This document shows positions 33,152 through 43,239 of a stretch of DNA of 64,000 nt, in pieces. The DNA is taken from NCBI RefSeq assembly GCF_027744825.2, contig NC_071347.1, positions 22,362,001 through 22,426,000 of the forward strand, in the 5' to 3' direction. A program made the translations under genes and the position numbers. The notes beneath the pieces were generated by a model, which was given only the letters and a program-made list of their open reading frames with translations, did not search any database and was not told the DNA's origin. This DNA is from Synchiropus splendidus (lineage: Eukaryota; Chordata; Actinopteri; Syngnathiformes; Callionymidae). How positions within the stretch are numbered: position 1 is the first letter of the stretch; each line of letters begins with the position of its first letter.

Positions 33152-35590
33152 CTGGAACATCACAGAGACGTTTTACTGGCCTCCTCATGAACCTCATCTC
33201 CAACATTCTTCTGTCTCTCCTCTCTGGTCCAGACCATCAGTCATCCCTAACTTGGTCTCCAAACCTCTCTGACAGACTCATTTCTGATGCTCTCCCAATG
33301 ACAACCTCCATTATCTCCTGCGTCTCTAAACATCATGTCCGGCCTGCACTCTCTTCTTCACCTCCCTCAACTCACCTTTTGTGTCTTTGGTCTCCAGCTC
33401 TTTGAAGCGCTGGTGAAGCCCTTTGGAGTGATTGTTCAAACTTTTGACCGGCTGCTGGACGATCTTGTACTTGGTGACAACGGCGGTGTTGATGGTCTGC
33501 ACGGCGGCGTTCAGCTGGTCATATGTGGTTCGACCCTTCATGTATCTGAGGAGCCACATACAGGATGTCAACCGTGTTCACTCACCTTCCCCCTCGACAT
33601 CTCAGTGGGAATTTATAGTGGACAAAGGCCTCACATGAAAGTCCAGGTCCATTTCTCTGGTGCCTTTTTTTGTTTACAGTGTCTAGTATATAGTTAAAAA
33701 ATGTCTCCTCGACATAAATGTATTTTATATTAGGACTTAATTTACGATGTTTGTGACTGTGATAATTTTTTCTGTGATCAGATTTTATTTTTTTTAACTT
33801 TTCTAATGTTAGAATTTTTCATTGACTTTAGTCCATTATTTTGCAACTTTTTAGTGACTAGTTAAGTCATTTTCACTTGGTCAAGTTCTTAGTGATTCTG
33901 TTGCATGATTGAAAAGTAAAAAAACAAATGTAACATTTTGTAGGGTTGTGACTGAGGTCTTGGATCAGCTTTATTTTCCTCATACAATTGATGACCACTA
34001 GGGGTGCAATAAATGATTATTTCGACAGTCGATACACATACAATGTGTACAGTTTGAGCGACGTGTCTGACTGAAGTGCTGTAAATAGGAAAAAAAAAAT
34101 ATGTAGACTATAGTAATAGAGCGTTACATTTTGAAATATATATATATATATATATATATATATCAATTACCATAAATTCCGGACGATAGAGTGCACTGGA
34201 ATATTAGCCCTGCCCACTGAATTTAAGACGGAAAATAAGCCGCAGCAGTCTATAAGCCGTGGGTGCAGTGGTGCTGTCTGAACCGTAGAAAGGTCAGTGG
34301 TGCCTAAAAATGCATGAGGATCACTTCTAAACTAGTTTGGAAAATGGGCTCCAGCATGGAGACTGACTCATGAAACAAACTGGGCAATGTTCTGGATTGG
34401 AATCATCAACTCCTCACAGCTTTTATTCACATTAAAGCGTTGAAAATGTGCTGTTTTCGCTCGCATGCACCAAGTTCCGACACCACAGCCAGTCTCAGCT
34501 GCTGATTCTAGTCTCCACTCCTCCAGGAGATTGGCTCTGTGGGTGGAGCTGCAGGCAAAAACAGCGCATTTTGAGCGCTTTAAGTTCAATAACACGCTTG
34601 TGATGTCGTCGGTTTGATGTGGCGAGGCTCAATATTTTGGCAGCATGACGCTCTTTAGCCTGTAAAAGTCCACATATTAGCCACGTGGCTGTATAAGGTT
34701 GAGATCGAGAAACAAAAGTAGTGGCTTATAGTCCAGACATTACAGTATAATGGTGCTGTGGTGTGAAAGGAAAGTCCTTTGAGAAATGGTTCCGCGACTC
34801 AAGCTTCCTTTGGAAATTCAACTCAAGCTGTGTTAAAGCATTGTTTAACCCTGAAAATATGTCCTGACAAGTCGACTGACAATATAATAGCAGCCAGGAT
34901 TTGTGCTGACGTGACACTTCTGTGAAGTCTGCGTTCATAGGAGACTCACTGAGGGATGGCCTCAAACTCAGGCAGCGTGACCACCATCATCATCTTGATG
35001 CTCCTGTTGCCTCTCCGGCTCGTCTCAGCTGGAGCCGGCGCAGCTCCGGCCGCCTCACTCTTCACCGCAGCTGCCTCGCTGGCTCTGGAGAGAGAGAGAG
35101 CGTTTTAAATACAGCATGCTTCACAGTGCACCGGATGCTTGGTTTCCTTACTTTGCTGGGCTTTTTCTCTTGGGCATGTGAACTGGGATGTGGACCACCA
35201 GGTGCTGCACACCCTCCAGGTGGCGCTGGTAAACCTCCTCTAATGCCTGAAGGCAACAAAGCACAAGCACATGTTGAATCTCACATGTTTTGAAATCACA
35301 TTGTAGTTTCATCATAAAGCAAACGACCTTCAACTGCTGCAGCTGGCCTCGCTGCCGTTCCACAAACGCCTCGAATCTCTCCATCTGGCTGCCGAGGGAG
35401 GTGATTTCCTGAGACAGTTTCTTCATCTTATTCTGAGGAACCTCTGCAGGTGGAGAGGAGAGAATCGTGGACACCAGCGGATCAAGAAAAACCCGTGTGT
35501 TCTATCACCTGCCGATGACAGATCCAGCAAACGCTGGATGGACGACAGCCGCTCGTGAACGTGGTCGCTGAGTTCCTGCAGGTCACTCAT
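33003..35590 (-). CDS. ska1: ska1, complete (spindle and kinetochore-associated protein 1)
   Basis: SKA1 is the microtubule-binding subunit of the Ska complex, which keeps kinetochores attached to depolymerising spindle microtubules. Joined exons: 35590-35509, 35443-35328, 35246-35152, 35084-34950, 33545-33376, 33151-33003; phases 1,0,2,2,1,0 are all consistent and give 248 residues plus stop (human about 255). The N-terminal half (MSDLQELSDHVHERLSSIQ, then LEEVYQRHLEGVQHL) forms the coiled-coil part that pairs with SKA2 and SKA3. The C-terminal winged-helix domain is very well conserved: YMKGRTTYDQLNAAVQ, AVVTKYKIVQQP, KDTKG, FFVVEQDIREF, KKFHLLLNMLRHC and the ending RGGGRTRYVLL. Confidence 0.97.
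33152..33375 (-). other. ska1 intron 5 with low-complexity repeat-like sequence
   Basis: The pyrimidine-rich, CATC-rich sequence (for example TCATCTCCAACATTCTTCTG and CTGCACTCTCTTCTTCACCT) resembles parts of 47270-47420 and may be a fragment of the RTE-like LINE seen elsewhere in the window. Assignment is weak. Confidence 0.35.
33376..33545 (-). CDS. ska1: ska1 exon 5
   Basis: 170 bases, acceptor GCTCCTCAG before 33545, donor AAAG/GTGAGT at 33375; phase 2 in, phase 1 out. Encodes YMKGRTTYDQLNAAVQTINT, AVVTKYKIVQQP and ends KELETKDTKG, the most conserved stretch of SKA1. Confidence 0.96.
34136..34163. repeat. (TA)n microsatellite
   Basis: About 14 perfect TA units directly before the MITE at 34168, in ska1 intron 4. 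The TA run may have been the insertion target. Confidence 0.9.
34168..34747. mobile_element. MITE-like element, 580 bp, about 30 bp inverted ends
   Basis: The left end TACCATAAATTCCGGACGAT and the reverse complement of the right end TACTGTAATGTCTGGACTAT pair over about 30 bases with several mismatches; subterminal ATATTAGCC also occurs on both sides inverted. Internal words AATAAGCCGC and TATAAGCCGTG are typical of a fish repeat that reads (T)TCCGGACTATAAGCCGC. No open frame. It occupies the longest ska1 intron. Confidence 0.8.
34950..35084 (-). CDS. ska1: ska1 exon 4
   Basis: 135 bases, acceptor CTCTCCAG before 35084, donor CTCA/GTGAGT at 34949; phase 2 in and out. Encodes an Ala/Pro-rich linker (AAAVKSEAAGAAPAPAE) followed by a basic, Met-rich run and LPEFEAIPQ leading into YMK. 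This is the flexible linker between coiled coil and winged helix. Confidence 0.92.
35152..35246 (-). CDS. ska1: ska1 exon 3
   Basis: 95 bases, acceptor TGCCTTCAG before 35246, donor CAAA/GTAAGG at 35151; phase 0 in, phase 2 out. Encodes ALEEVYQRHLEGVQHLVVHI then PVHMPKRKSPAK, the end of the coiled-coil segment. Confidence 0.92.
35328..35443 (-). CDS. ska1: ska1 exon 2
   Basis: 116 bases, acceptor CACCTGCAG before 35443, donor GAAG/GTCGTT at 35327; phase 1 in, phase 0 out. Encodes VPQNKMKKLSQEITSLGSQM then ERFEAFVERQRGQLQQLK, heptad-like coiled coil. Confidence 0.92.
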
Positions 35591-35594
35591 AGTT
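35509..35594 (-). CDS. ska1: ska1 exon 1 (coding), start codon
   Basis: ATG at 35590-35588; 27 codons MSDLQELSDHVHERLSSIQR then LLDLSSA and one base, donor GCAG/GTGATA at 35508. Four non-coding bases follow an acceptor (TTTGTGGCAG), so a non-coding exon lies upstream; see 36073-36150. Confidence 0.93.
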
Positions 35595-36072
35595 CTGCCA
35601 CAAACACAGACAGACAGCGGTGGGTTCTCCACGTCACGTGACTTCAGGCAAAAGACACTTTATTTTCTTTTAGTTTGGGGAATCTCAAATTCATGTACTT
35701 GGCGCTAAAACGTTTTTAGCGCTAAGTAAAAAGCTTTAGCGGTTCTAAAGTTCTAAAACGTTTCACATGAAAGAAACACATCTGCTCATAAAACTAATCG
35801 CAGGTCGTAAATAGACGTTTAAAAATCTATATAAATACCTTCAATAGATAGGTAAATATGGTGTAGAAATCCTGTAACGGACAATATCACGACAGTATTT
35901 ACGGAAGATAGGTGAAGCGAGAAGCAGGTTTACGTGACGTTAGCTCGATGCTACGTCAACACTCCAGGAAACAGCACGTTAGTCACACCAAAACTAAAGA
36001 ACAGCGTCTACCGACTAGCACAATGATACACGCTTTTCATTTCATATCAAAACTCGCTCTGAATTCACTCAC

Positions 36073-36150
36073 CCAGCGTGTTTTGGTCACGTCGCCGCTC
36101 GGACGTATTCGCGGTCCGGTTCAAAATGTAAGGCACGTCGGAGCCGCGCA
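36073..36150 (-). promoter_or_regulatory. ska1: ska1 non-coding exon 1 and promoter with NRF1-like site
   Basis: A donor GCTGG/GTGAGTGAA at 36072 ends a CpG-rich stretch (GTCGCCGCTCGGACGT, TCGCGGTCCGG) that is the likely 5' untranslated exon. GCGCATGCG at 36146-36154 is a near-perfect palindromic NRF1-type site, common in TATA-less promoters of cell-division genes. Transcription start is inferred, not visible. Confidence 0.6.
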
Positions 36151-36467
36151 TGCGTCATGCCGATGCTACTTCAGGGACAGTAGGAAAGTTCCCAACACAC
36201 TATTGTTATGTTTTTACGTCATTGCAGTGGTTGATTTTAAAATATGATAATAACAAATGTCTCATGCCTGGCATCACTGGAGGAGAGCGCAAGGAGAAAC
36301 TGACCAGTGGTTGTGTCAGGCCTTGTACACCCAGGTATCATGACTCAGGTGACCATCCCTGGGATTAGTGACACAAATAATATTTTTAAAATATTTTATT
36401 GCAGTTAAAAAAAAATAATCAGCATGTTAAAAGTCTTGGAAAAGAAACGTAGTGGCTGAGTATCCTT

Positions 36468-36487
36468 CACCAGCAGGTGGCGCTACG
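36468..36487 (+). promoter_or_regulatory. CTCF-like motif
   Basis: CACCAGCAGGTGGCGCTACG agrees well with the CTCF core (CCA.CAGGTGGCGCTA type). It lies about 320 bases upstream of the ska1 promoter and could mark a domain boundary. Based on motif only. Confidence 0.45.
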
Positions 36488-37805
36488 GTGATGAATGAGT
36501 AAAACCATTTGTTGACGTAAAAGAAAATAATTTTGCTAATTTACTGCTATATTTTTCTCAATCACTGAAATAATATTTAGACAGTTTCTCGATGGTAATT
36601 TTATGCAAACACATGTATTTCTTAAAATACTACTACTACTAATGATAATACATACAACATATTTTCCAAAAAAAAATTCAGAATTTGGAATATCAAAAGG
36701 AAGAATTCTAACCAAACGTGCTCTAATCATTAAAAATCTACACTTAACTTTTATAAATTGCATTACAAAAACAGCATGAACATCAGCAGATCAGTTTGCG
36801 AATATACTTTCAAGATTAATAAACTTCAGGGCAGCAACATGTGCAAGAATAACAAAAGTAAACTGAAGTAATGAATGAATGAGAAAAAAGAGGGTAACAA
36901 AACACTTGGGTTAATTGTATGTCAGAGCGGGAAATGCAAAACAAACGTAGTTCGATTTTTAATGGAAAAAAATATAGGAAATAAAAAAAGAAACACGAGG
37001 AGCGAGCAAGCTGCCATTGAGCAAACCCCGACATCTTCAAGTCACAGTCTTTAGCAGGAGGCTCTCTGACGACAGACAGGGATAAAAATAATGACTTTTT
37101 TTATAAACTGCTGGCGGATTGTCTTCCCCTCGATTTAGAGGCGCAGGATTAAAAGAAAGGTTTTCTTTTTATAGGTGAAAGACCCTCACACACACACACA
37201 CGCGCGGCCTGGAGCACAAAAGAGTTTTTAATTCCGGAGGCATTAATCTTCCTCTAAATCTGGTGTCGGACTGACAGCCTCGGTGCATTAGCTCTGGTCT
37301 GACACGCTGAATGTTCAGCTCTTAAGCAGCTCTGGACTGAGGAGGACACACGTCCCAAACACCGAACCAGGGTGTGGAGGGACGTGGCAGATAACTGACG
37401 CCGCTTCTGCATCCGACAAGAGCAAGTGCAGCCAAGTGCCCGGTGCAGTGACCTCGCAAACACGAGTGTATCCCAACAGCTAAATAAAGAAGCAAATTAG
37501 AATAGCAAGTAAATAAAGGGAATTTAAAACCACATGGCAGCGTGGTCCGGATGGATCAACAATGATGAGTCAAATGTAAGTGCTGAGAATTATTGGGTAA
37601 AAAATACATAAATAATAAATATATCAGAATTAACCATAATAAATGAACCAAAGAATAAATTCAAAATATTTTTAAATGTGATATCAACACAGAACAATGA
37701 AAACATGTAGGTGAACTTAAGTGCAGTTGATTTTATTTATTTATATTTATACAGTATATATGTAATATTTATTTATATTTATATTTATATCTATTTATAC
37801 ATATC
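36488..37805. other. Non-coding, AT-rich
   Basis: No exon candidate. It contains a short (CA)n run at 37188-37201, scattered A/T homopolymers and, from 37735, a TTTATA-rich stretch that forms the insertion site of the next LINE. Confidence 0.5.
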
Positions 37806-38502
37806 TATTTATATATTTCAGTCCGGTCTCGACCGGAACACGGTGGTTTGCTCTCTCCAGGTTGGTGGAGAGTTCTTGCCCCAAGTGGTGGAGTTTAAGT
37901 ATCTCGGGGTCTTGTTCTCGAGTGAGGGAAAAAGGGAGCGTGAGATTGATAGACGGGTCGGTGCAGCGGGAGCAGTGATGCGGTCGCTGTATCGGACCGT
38001 CGTGGTGAAGAGGGAGCTGAGTCACTAGACAGAGGTCTGGATTTACCGATCCATCTACGTTCCCACCCTCACCTAGGTCACGAGCTTTGGGTCATGACCG
38101 ACAGGATGAGATGGCGGATACAAGCGGCTGAGATGAGTTTCCTCCGCAGGGTGGCTGGGCGCACCCTTAGAGATAGGGAGAGGAGTTCGGTCATCCGGGA
38201 GGAGCTCGGGGTGGAGCCGCTGCTCCTCCACATCCAGAGGAACCAGCTGAGGTGGCTCGGGCGTCTGACCCAGATGCCACCTGGACGCCTCCCTGGGGAG
38301 GTGTTCCGGGCATGTCCTACCGGGAGGAGACCCCGGGGAAGACCCAGGACTCACCGGAGAGATCATGTCTCCGGTCTGGCCTGGGAACGCCTCGGGATCC
38401 CCCGGGAGGAGCTGGAGGAGGTTTGAGCTCCGAATGCTGCCTCCGCGACCCGACCCCAGATAGGCGGCAGAAGAAGGTGAAGGTGAAGGTATTTATATAT
38501 TT
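37806..38502 (+). mobile_element. 5'-truncated LINE with 13 bp target-site duplication
   Basis: TATTTATATATTT occurs at 37806-37818 and again at 38490-38502, bracketing 671 bases. The insert encodes the end of a LINE polyprotein: VVEFKYLGVLFSSEG, RRVGAAGAVMRSLYRTVVVK, then after a frame change AAEMSFLRRVAGRTLRDRER, NQLRWLGRLTQMPPGRLPGE, CPTGRRPRGRPRTHR. In-frame stops and at least one frameshift make it inactive. The 3' tail is a short (GGTGAA)n repeat, as expected for target-primed insertion of an L2/CR1/Rex-type element. Confidence 0.93.
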
Positions 38503-39165
38503 ATTTTATGTAAAATTAATAAAAAAAAAACTTTGTTTTATTAGTTGAATACTGCTACTACTACTAGTACTAATACAATAATGAAACAACAACAATAATA
38601 ATAATAATTTGAAGGCACAATGAATGAGAAAAAAATAGATACCACAATTCATATAAGTTAAATTAAGCTAAACACATTTAAGCTTATACAATAAAACAAT
38701 ACAATTTAAGAATCAATATGGCCTTTTTGTAACGGAAAAAACGAAAGAAGTTAATAGGATGATCTTATTGTTAGAATGGAGAGAACATGTTGGTGTGTCT
38801 TATGTTATGTTAAACTGAAACGGCATGAGAATGTGCGCCGGGCCAAGAGAAGCACGTGGTGATGTCACATGTTTTGGTAAACTTCCTGACCTCGTCCTGC
38901 TAGTTTCCCTGCAGCAGCATGTCTCAGTGGCGGCCTCGCTCCTGAAGGGTCGACAGAGATGTTGACAGCTCCGCTTAGCCGACATGAATTTGCCCTTCGA
39001 ACTTCCACACAAGTCTTGAGATTGAGAATTGTCTTTTTGTGATTTATACTGCCGCCGGAGCTGATCTCGGCCTGATGCTAGGTCGTGGGCGGGGCCACGA
39101 AACGTGCGCCTTGGGCGCCTTCAACGGCGATTAGCAGCCACTGGTGACACCAGTGTGTCGAGTTC
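38503..39165. other. Non-coding, AT-rich then GC-rich
   Basis: AT-rich to about 38800, with a (CTA)n/(AAT)n microsatellite around 38550-38610. The last part includes a small GC-rich patch (GGGCGGGGCCACGAAACGTG near 39089). No exon seen. Confidence 0.5.
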
Positions 39166-39169
39166 AGGA

Positions 39170-39850
39170 ATCAGAATAAAGTCTGGAGGGCGTGGAGACA
39201 TTTAGACACTGACTCTGCTTCGGGTCCAAGGGTCAGCGGGGTCAACCTTCTGTGCACTACTGTCAGCCACTGTCCAGTTCCCTGAGAGTCGCAGCGGAGA
39301 GCCAGGCAGCGATGAGGAGGAGATGATGTATGGAAGTATGAAACACGTGCTCTTTCTCTGACCACTCGGTGGACTCATCCAAGGCGAGTCCAGTCAACGT
39401 GTCAAACTTGAAAAGCTTGAAGGAAAATGCTGGCGTCATGCATTCGCCAAGGATCGACTGCAAAAGAAGCTTTTCGGTGAAACTTCCAGGTGAGCTGCTA
39501 AATGGTGGCTTTCATCTGGATCCAGGAAGGGTTTGTAGGACTCGTCTTTGACTCGTGCAGCTTCCTTGCCATTCTCTGCTCAGAAAACATGACAGCTTCA
39601 AATTTAACGGCTGCTCGACTCAGGATTTCCCTGTAAATGAGCAGGTGCCACGTCAGCATTCCTGTTCGCTCCGTCTCGACCGGACTCCCTGACTGAGTCC
39701 GACTGGACCGCCAGCAGCTCTTCTGACGTCGGTCGCCATCCATCAAGTCCAAGTGTGTAACGTTAGCCTCGCCATGCCGCTCATGGCTGAAATAGCTCTT
39801 TCCAAACGGCCTGAAACTCGAGCTGCTCTGCAGCACCGCTGCCTGTTTCC
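39170..39850 (-). pseudogene. Decayed hAT-like transposase fragment (tentative)
   Basis: On the minus strand, overlapping open stretches read in order EILSRAAVKFEAVMFSEQ, MARKLHESK, then FKFDTLTGLALDESTEWSEK followed by hydrophobic LLLIAAWLSAATLRELDSG. The GLALDEST motif is characteristic of ZBED/FAM200-type hAT transposases just before the catalytic region. Several stops and frame changes interrupt it. The family assignment rests mainly on this one motif. Confidence 0.35.
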
Positions 39851-39914
39851 AGGCTGGAGGAGCAACCTGCAGAAGCGTCTGAGCAAAGACGATGAATAAA
39901 AGATCGGACTGAGC

Positions 39915-40135
39915 TAGAGCACGGTGGGGCAGTGGTTAGCGCTGCTGCAGGTTTGAATCGATCAATCTGGCTCCTTGCTGCATGCATTTGTTGTTGTCAG
40001 TTTCTTCTGGGAACTCTGGTTTCCTCTCACAGCCCAAAAAAAAAAACAGACAATGGTCTGTTGGTGTGTGTGCGCGCTTGACTGATGGTCCTCTGCGATG
40101 AGCTGGAGTCCTGTCCAGTGTGTCCCTGAAGAATG
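39915..40135. repeat. Common fish dispersed repeat
   Basis: It reads GCACGGTGGGGCAGTGGTTA, GCGCTGCTGC, then GGAACTCTGGTTTCCTCTCA, CAGCCCAAAAA and GAGTCCTGTCCAGTGTGTCC in the same order as a very abundant fish repeat (GGCACGGTGG..AGTGGTTAGCGC ... CTTCCTCCCACAGTCC ... CTGTCCAGGGTGT). Other fragments lie at 50830-50900 and 54393-54600. Confidence 0.7.
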
Positions 40136-40349
40136 AGCAGCAGTAACTGAAGGAACGGATTCAAAGAAACTGGCTGTTGATTTCTCGTCCTCATTTCAAG
40201 GGAGGTTTATTATCTTTGTAAAATGATTTCAGATGCACGATCTAGACTTTCATGTAGCTCCAACATGTGCACAAAACAAATGCTCAGACTCCAGGTGCTT
40301 GTGAGGATTGCAGTGGGAAATGAAGAGGAAGATTTGGGGGTAAACAACT

Positions 40350-40480
40350 GTCTCCCCCTGCAGGAGCCGAGGTTCTCCTCAGAGTCTCTCCTGGCTGACT
40401 GAGCTTCTCTCTCTAACAGAGAAACTCTGGTTCTATGGTAGTGACCACAGGTGAGAAGAGAAACCCACCCATCAGTGGAG
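40350..40480. repeat. LINE-derived dispersed fragment
   Basis: GAGGTTCTCCTCAGAGTCTC, GCTGACTGAGCTTCTCTC and AGTGACCACAGGTGAGAAG match 16850-16955 (GAGGTTCTCCTCTGAGTCTC, TGACTGAGCTTCTCTC, GGTGACCACAGGGGAGAGG). Non-coding. Confidence 0.55.
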
Positions 40481-41479
40481 AGCACTTTATTTTCAGTCAC
40501 ATTTTTACGGCCGACACTAGTGAGACTGAAATCTGGCGGGTGCTTTTCCTGCTTACTAAAACATCACCGATGCCACACACACCAGTCAGAGTGCACCTAC
40601 AGTTTCCTTCTCTCTTACAATTTGAGCCATGTCTTGTCATGGTAATGCTGATATGCAAACATTATTTAGGACCACTTGTTGATCCCTGACCTTCATCATC
40701 ATGCAGGTCATCGCCGACTTCACTTTCATCTGAGGAAACCAAAAGCTTGGTCCTCCACACCTGACAGACGCTGCCACGAGCAACGCTCAGCTAAAATGGC
40801 CTCCGCACGAATCAAGGCAGAACCTTCCGTGCCACGGCTCCACGGCTGATGTGCTCCCGTCAAGTGTTTCCCTGGGAGTTTCCAAGAATAGAAACCTGTT
40901 TTATAACACTGATCCACAGCATCTTCCCTCACACACCAGTCTGTCTTTATCACTTGACCAAGATCCAGATGAGGTGATGATGAAGCGGAATTTTCACGTC
41001 GTGCCAAACGTTATTTAAAGACAATGTCCCGCTGGGAAAACACCGATGGGGAAAGATTCACTCTGACGCATCTCACCACATCGTGTTTCTGGTCGAAAGG
41101 CAAACTCAACATTTGTAGTCTTGAGGGTTATAAAGAGGATAAAGAATCCCAGAACAAACTACGAGCTGATAAGACGTTCAAGTCCTGCCGTGATCATGAG
41201 GGCGGGATCGCAGAGCCCTGACGTTGCGCTGGGCTCTAGGGTCGAGATGTCATGGTCTGGCAGATGGTCACATGTCCGGGACTAGTAACGTTCGTGGACT
41301 CACTGTAAGCAGGACAGAAGACGAGGTCGGCGCCAGGGATCAGAGGAGCGGATGATGTTGGGAACAAAACAGACCAGTACACGCTAGGTAGGTGGACCTG
41401 GGTGGCCTGTGGGTGGAGCTTATTACTGGAACAAGCGGGAGAGGAATGGTTTCCAGGAGAGATTGTGAGTGGATGTAGA

Positions 41480-42370
41480 CACAGGTGAGACAGGGGCATC
41501 AAAATCAAAATGTGAAAGATCTTTCCCAGAAGGTCACCCTGATGTACTGGAAAGGTCATAAAATGAAGGTGGAACTCAATGCCAGGTTGTTTGCCGGACA
41601 CCTCCCAATCCAGGTCTTCAACTGGGAGGAGGCCTGTGAGTATTTCAACTCTCAGCTGCCTCTCCAAACACGACACCATGAGGAGTTTTCGGCATGATAT
41701 GGTGCTGCCCCAGAAAGTTGGGAAATCACCGTCCACGCCAGTGACAGTTTATCTTGGAGGAAGGGTCCGTCGCTCTCCCACTGCTACAAATCCCAGGACT
41801 AATCTTGACGTATGACATTGATCTTGATTCCGGGCCGGGACCCGATGCCGCTGAATGATACCTGCCGAGTCCAGTGTGACTTTTGGTGGCAACGTGAGCC
41901 CTGAGCCAGGATGTTCGACATACCAAGATGATGTTGTGTTAAATCCTGAGGATGACAAGTATGTCTGAGTGTCGCTCTCCTCTTCAGCCCTCGAAAACCA
42001 AGTCTAAACACTGTGGTAACTTTTGTCTTCCGCATCCTTGAAGGAGAAGAGCTGCCGCAGTGGTTGACCCTACCCTTCGCAGCGCTCACCTGGGAGCCAC
42101 TTTGATTATTATGATATGATGTTTGGCCTCGGCACCACGTGAGTCAGGGCATCGGTCATTTTGTAACTCTGGAATGAAAAACCCTGTCCATCCCTGTCCA
42201 TCAACATCGCAATAATACCTGATATCAACACTGTAAAGGAGCCAACTGTCCACTGTTCCACTGACGAGCCTGTTTTATTGCAAACCATTTGTACCTATGC
42301 TGAATTTAGAGCTATTTATGCTGCGCTGCAGGGAGCTAACACTGTTGGAAGGGGACCATATGGAAGGAGG
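41480..42370 (+). pseudogene. Unidentified decayed coding stretch
   Basis: The plus strand reads with few interruptions across nearly 900 bases in mixed frames: DLSQKVTLMYWKGHKMKVEL, HLPIQVFNWEEACEYFNSQL, then WEITVHASDSLSWRKGPSLS, and later FVFRILEGEELPQWLTLPFA. Composition (W, Y, F, balanced charge) looks protein-like rather than random, with about one stop per 25-50 codons. I do not recognise the family; an old retroelement polyprotein or retrocopied gene is possible. Confidence 0.3.
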
Positions 42371-42734
42371 GGGTGCAACATTAGACCGCTGGAATCTCTT
42401 CAAAGACAAATGAACACCACGGTGCATTCCCTCCACTTACTCCGGTGACCCCCCCCCGACTCCCCCGCCCCACCAACGTTCTCTGTGTTTCACACACTCA
42501 CAGGAGCTGAGCTTGATGTCTTTTGCAGGAGGTTGCCGGTCGGAAACAGCGGACACTCTGACTCCCACCGCTGACAGGCGTGATTTACATGTGCACCCTG
42601 CTCTCTGTTCACATTATACGGCACACACACTTTATGTGCGCCCCATGTTCACCCGTCGGTGCAGTTTGACATTTGGGTTTTCGACCAATGGGTGGGCCAA
42701 AGGCAGTGGGGCATTTTTAAAACTCAGGCAGGTG

Positions 42735-42940
42735 CTTATAAGTGCGGCTTGGCCCCAGTTGCCTGCTCGGCGGCGAGGACCTCTCTCAGCCTCAGTGCAA
42801 GAATGAGCAGCCTGGGAACACGCTTTCATCAATAAACAAACAAGGGTGAGGCGGAGAAATGTTCCGTTACGGTCGCAACAATTTCACCTGGAATGGGACG
42901 CTGAGAGAGCTGGAGGGGAGCTACGGGTGGCTCTGCAAAG
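42735..42940 (+). CDS. Candidate TATA promoter and first coding exon (27 codons), unidentified
   Basis: CTTATAAG at 42735-42742 is followed about 120 bases later by ATG at 42859, open for 27 codons (MFRYGRNNFTWNGTLRELEG then SYGWLCK) to a donor CAAAG/GTAGGC at 42941 in phase 1. A short upstream frame (MSSLGTRFHQ, stop) starts at 42803. The peptide is unfamiliar and I found no matching second exon. It could be a genuine small secreted or nuclear protein start, or chance. Confidence 0.2.
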
Positions 42941-43239
42941 GTAGGCGTCGCGACGGGTCCGTCGGCTGATTTGAGAGCTGCTATCTGTCAAAGCCACTTC
43001 AGGATCTGTGTTTTGGGGTTGAATTATGGATTGCCGCTGGTGCGAGCGCAGATCGAAGCACTTCAGGTTGAGTGCAGCGGAATCTTCACCACTTTTCCTT
43101 CAGTCTGTCATTGAAGATCATTTTCGTAACCCTCCTTCAGCAGCTCTGCTATCTCGGCTATGTGGCCGAGAAATGTTCTAAATGTGAGTGTGCATTCTGT
43201 CTGTGACTCTCCAGAGTGATGGGCTGTCAGATGAGAGCG

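Noticed and set aside
39915..40000. tRNA-like sequence (AGTGGTTAGCGC ... GGTTTGAATCG)
   Set aside because: Part of an abundant dispersed fish repeat; no cloverleaf with paired acceptor stem could be drawn.
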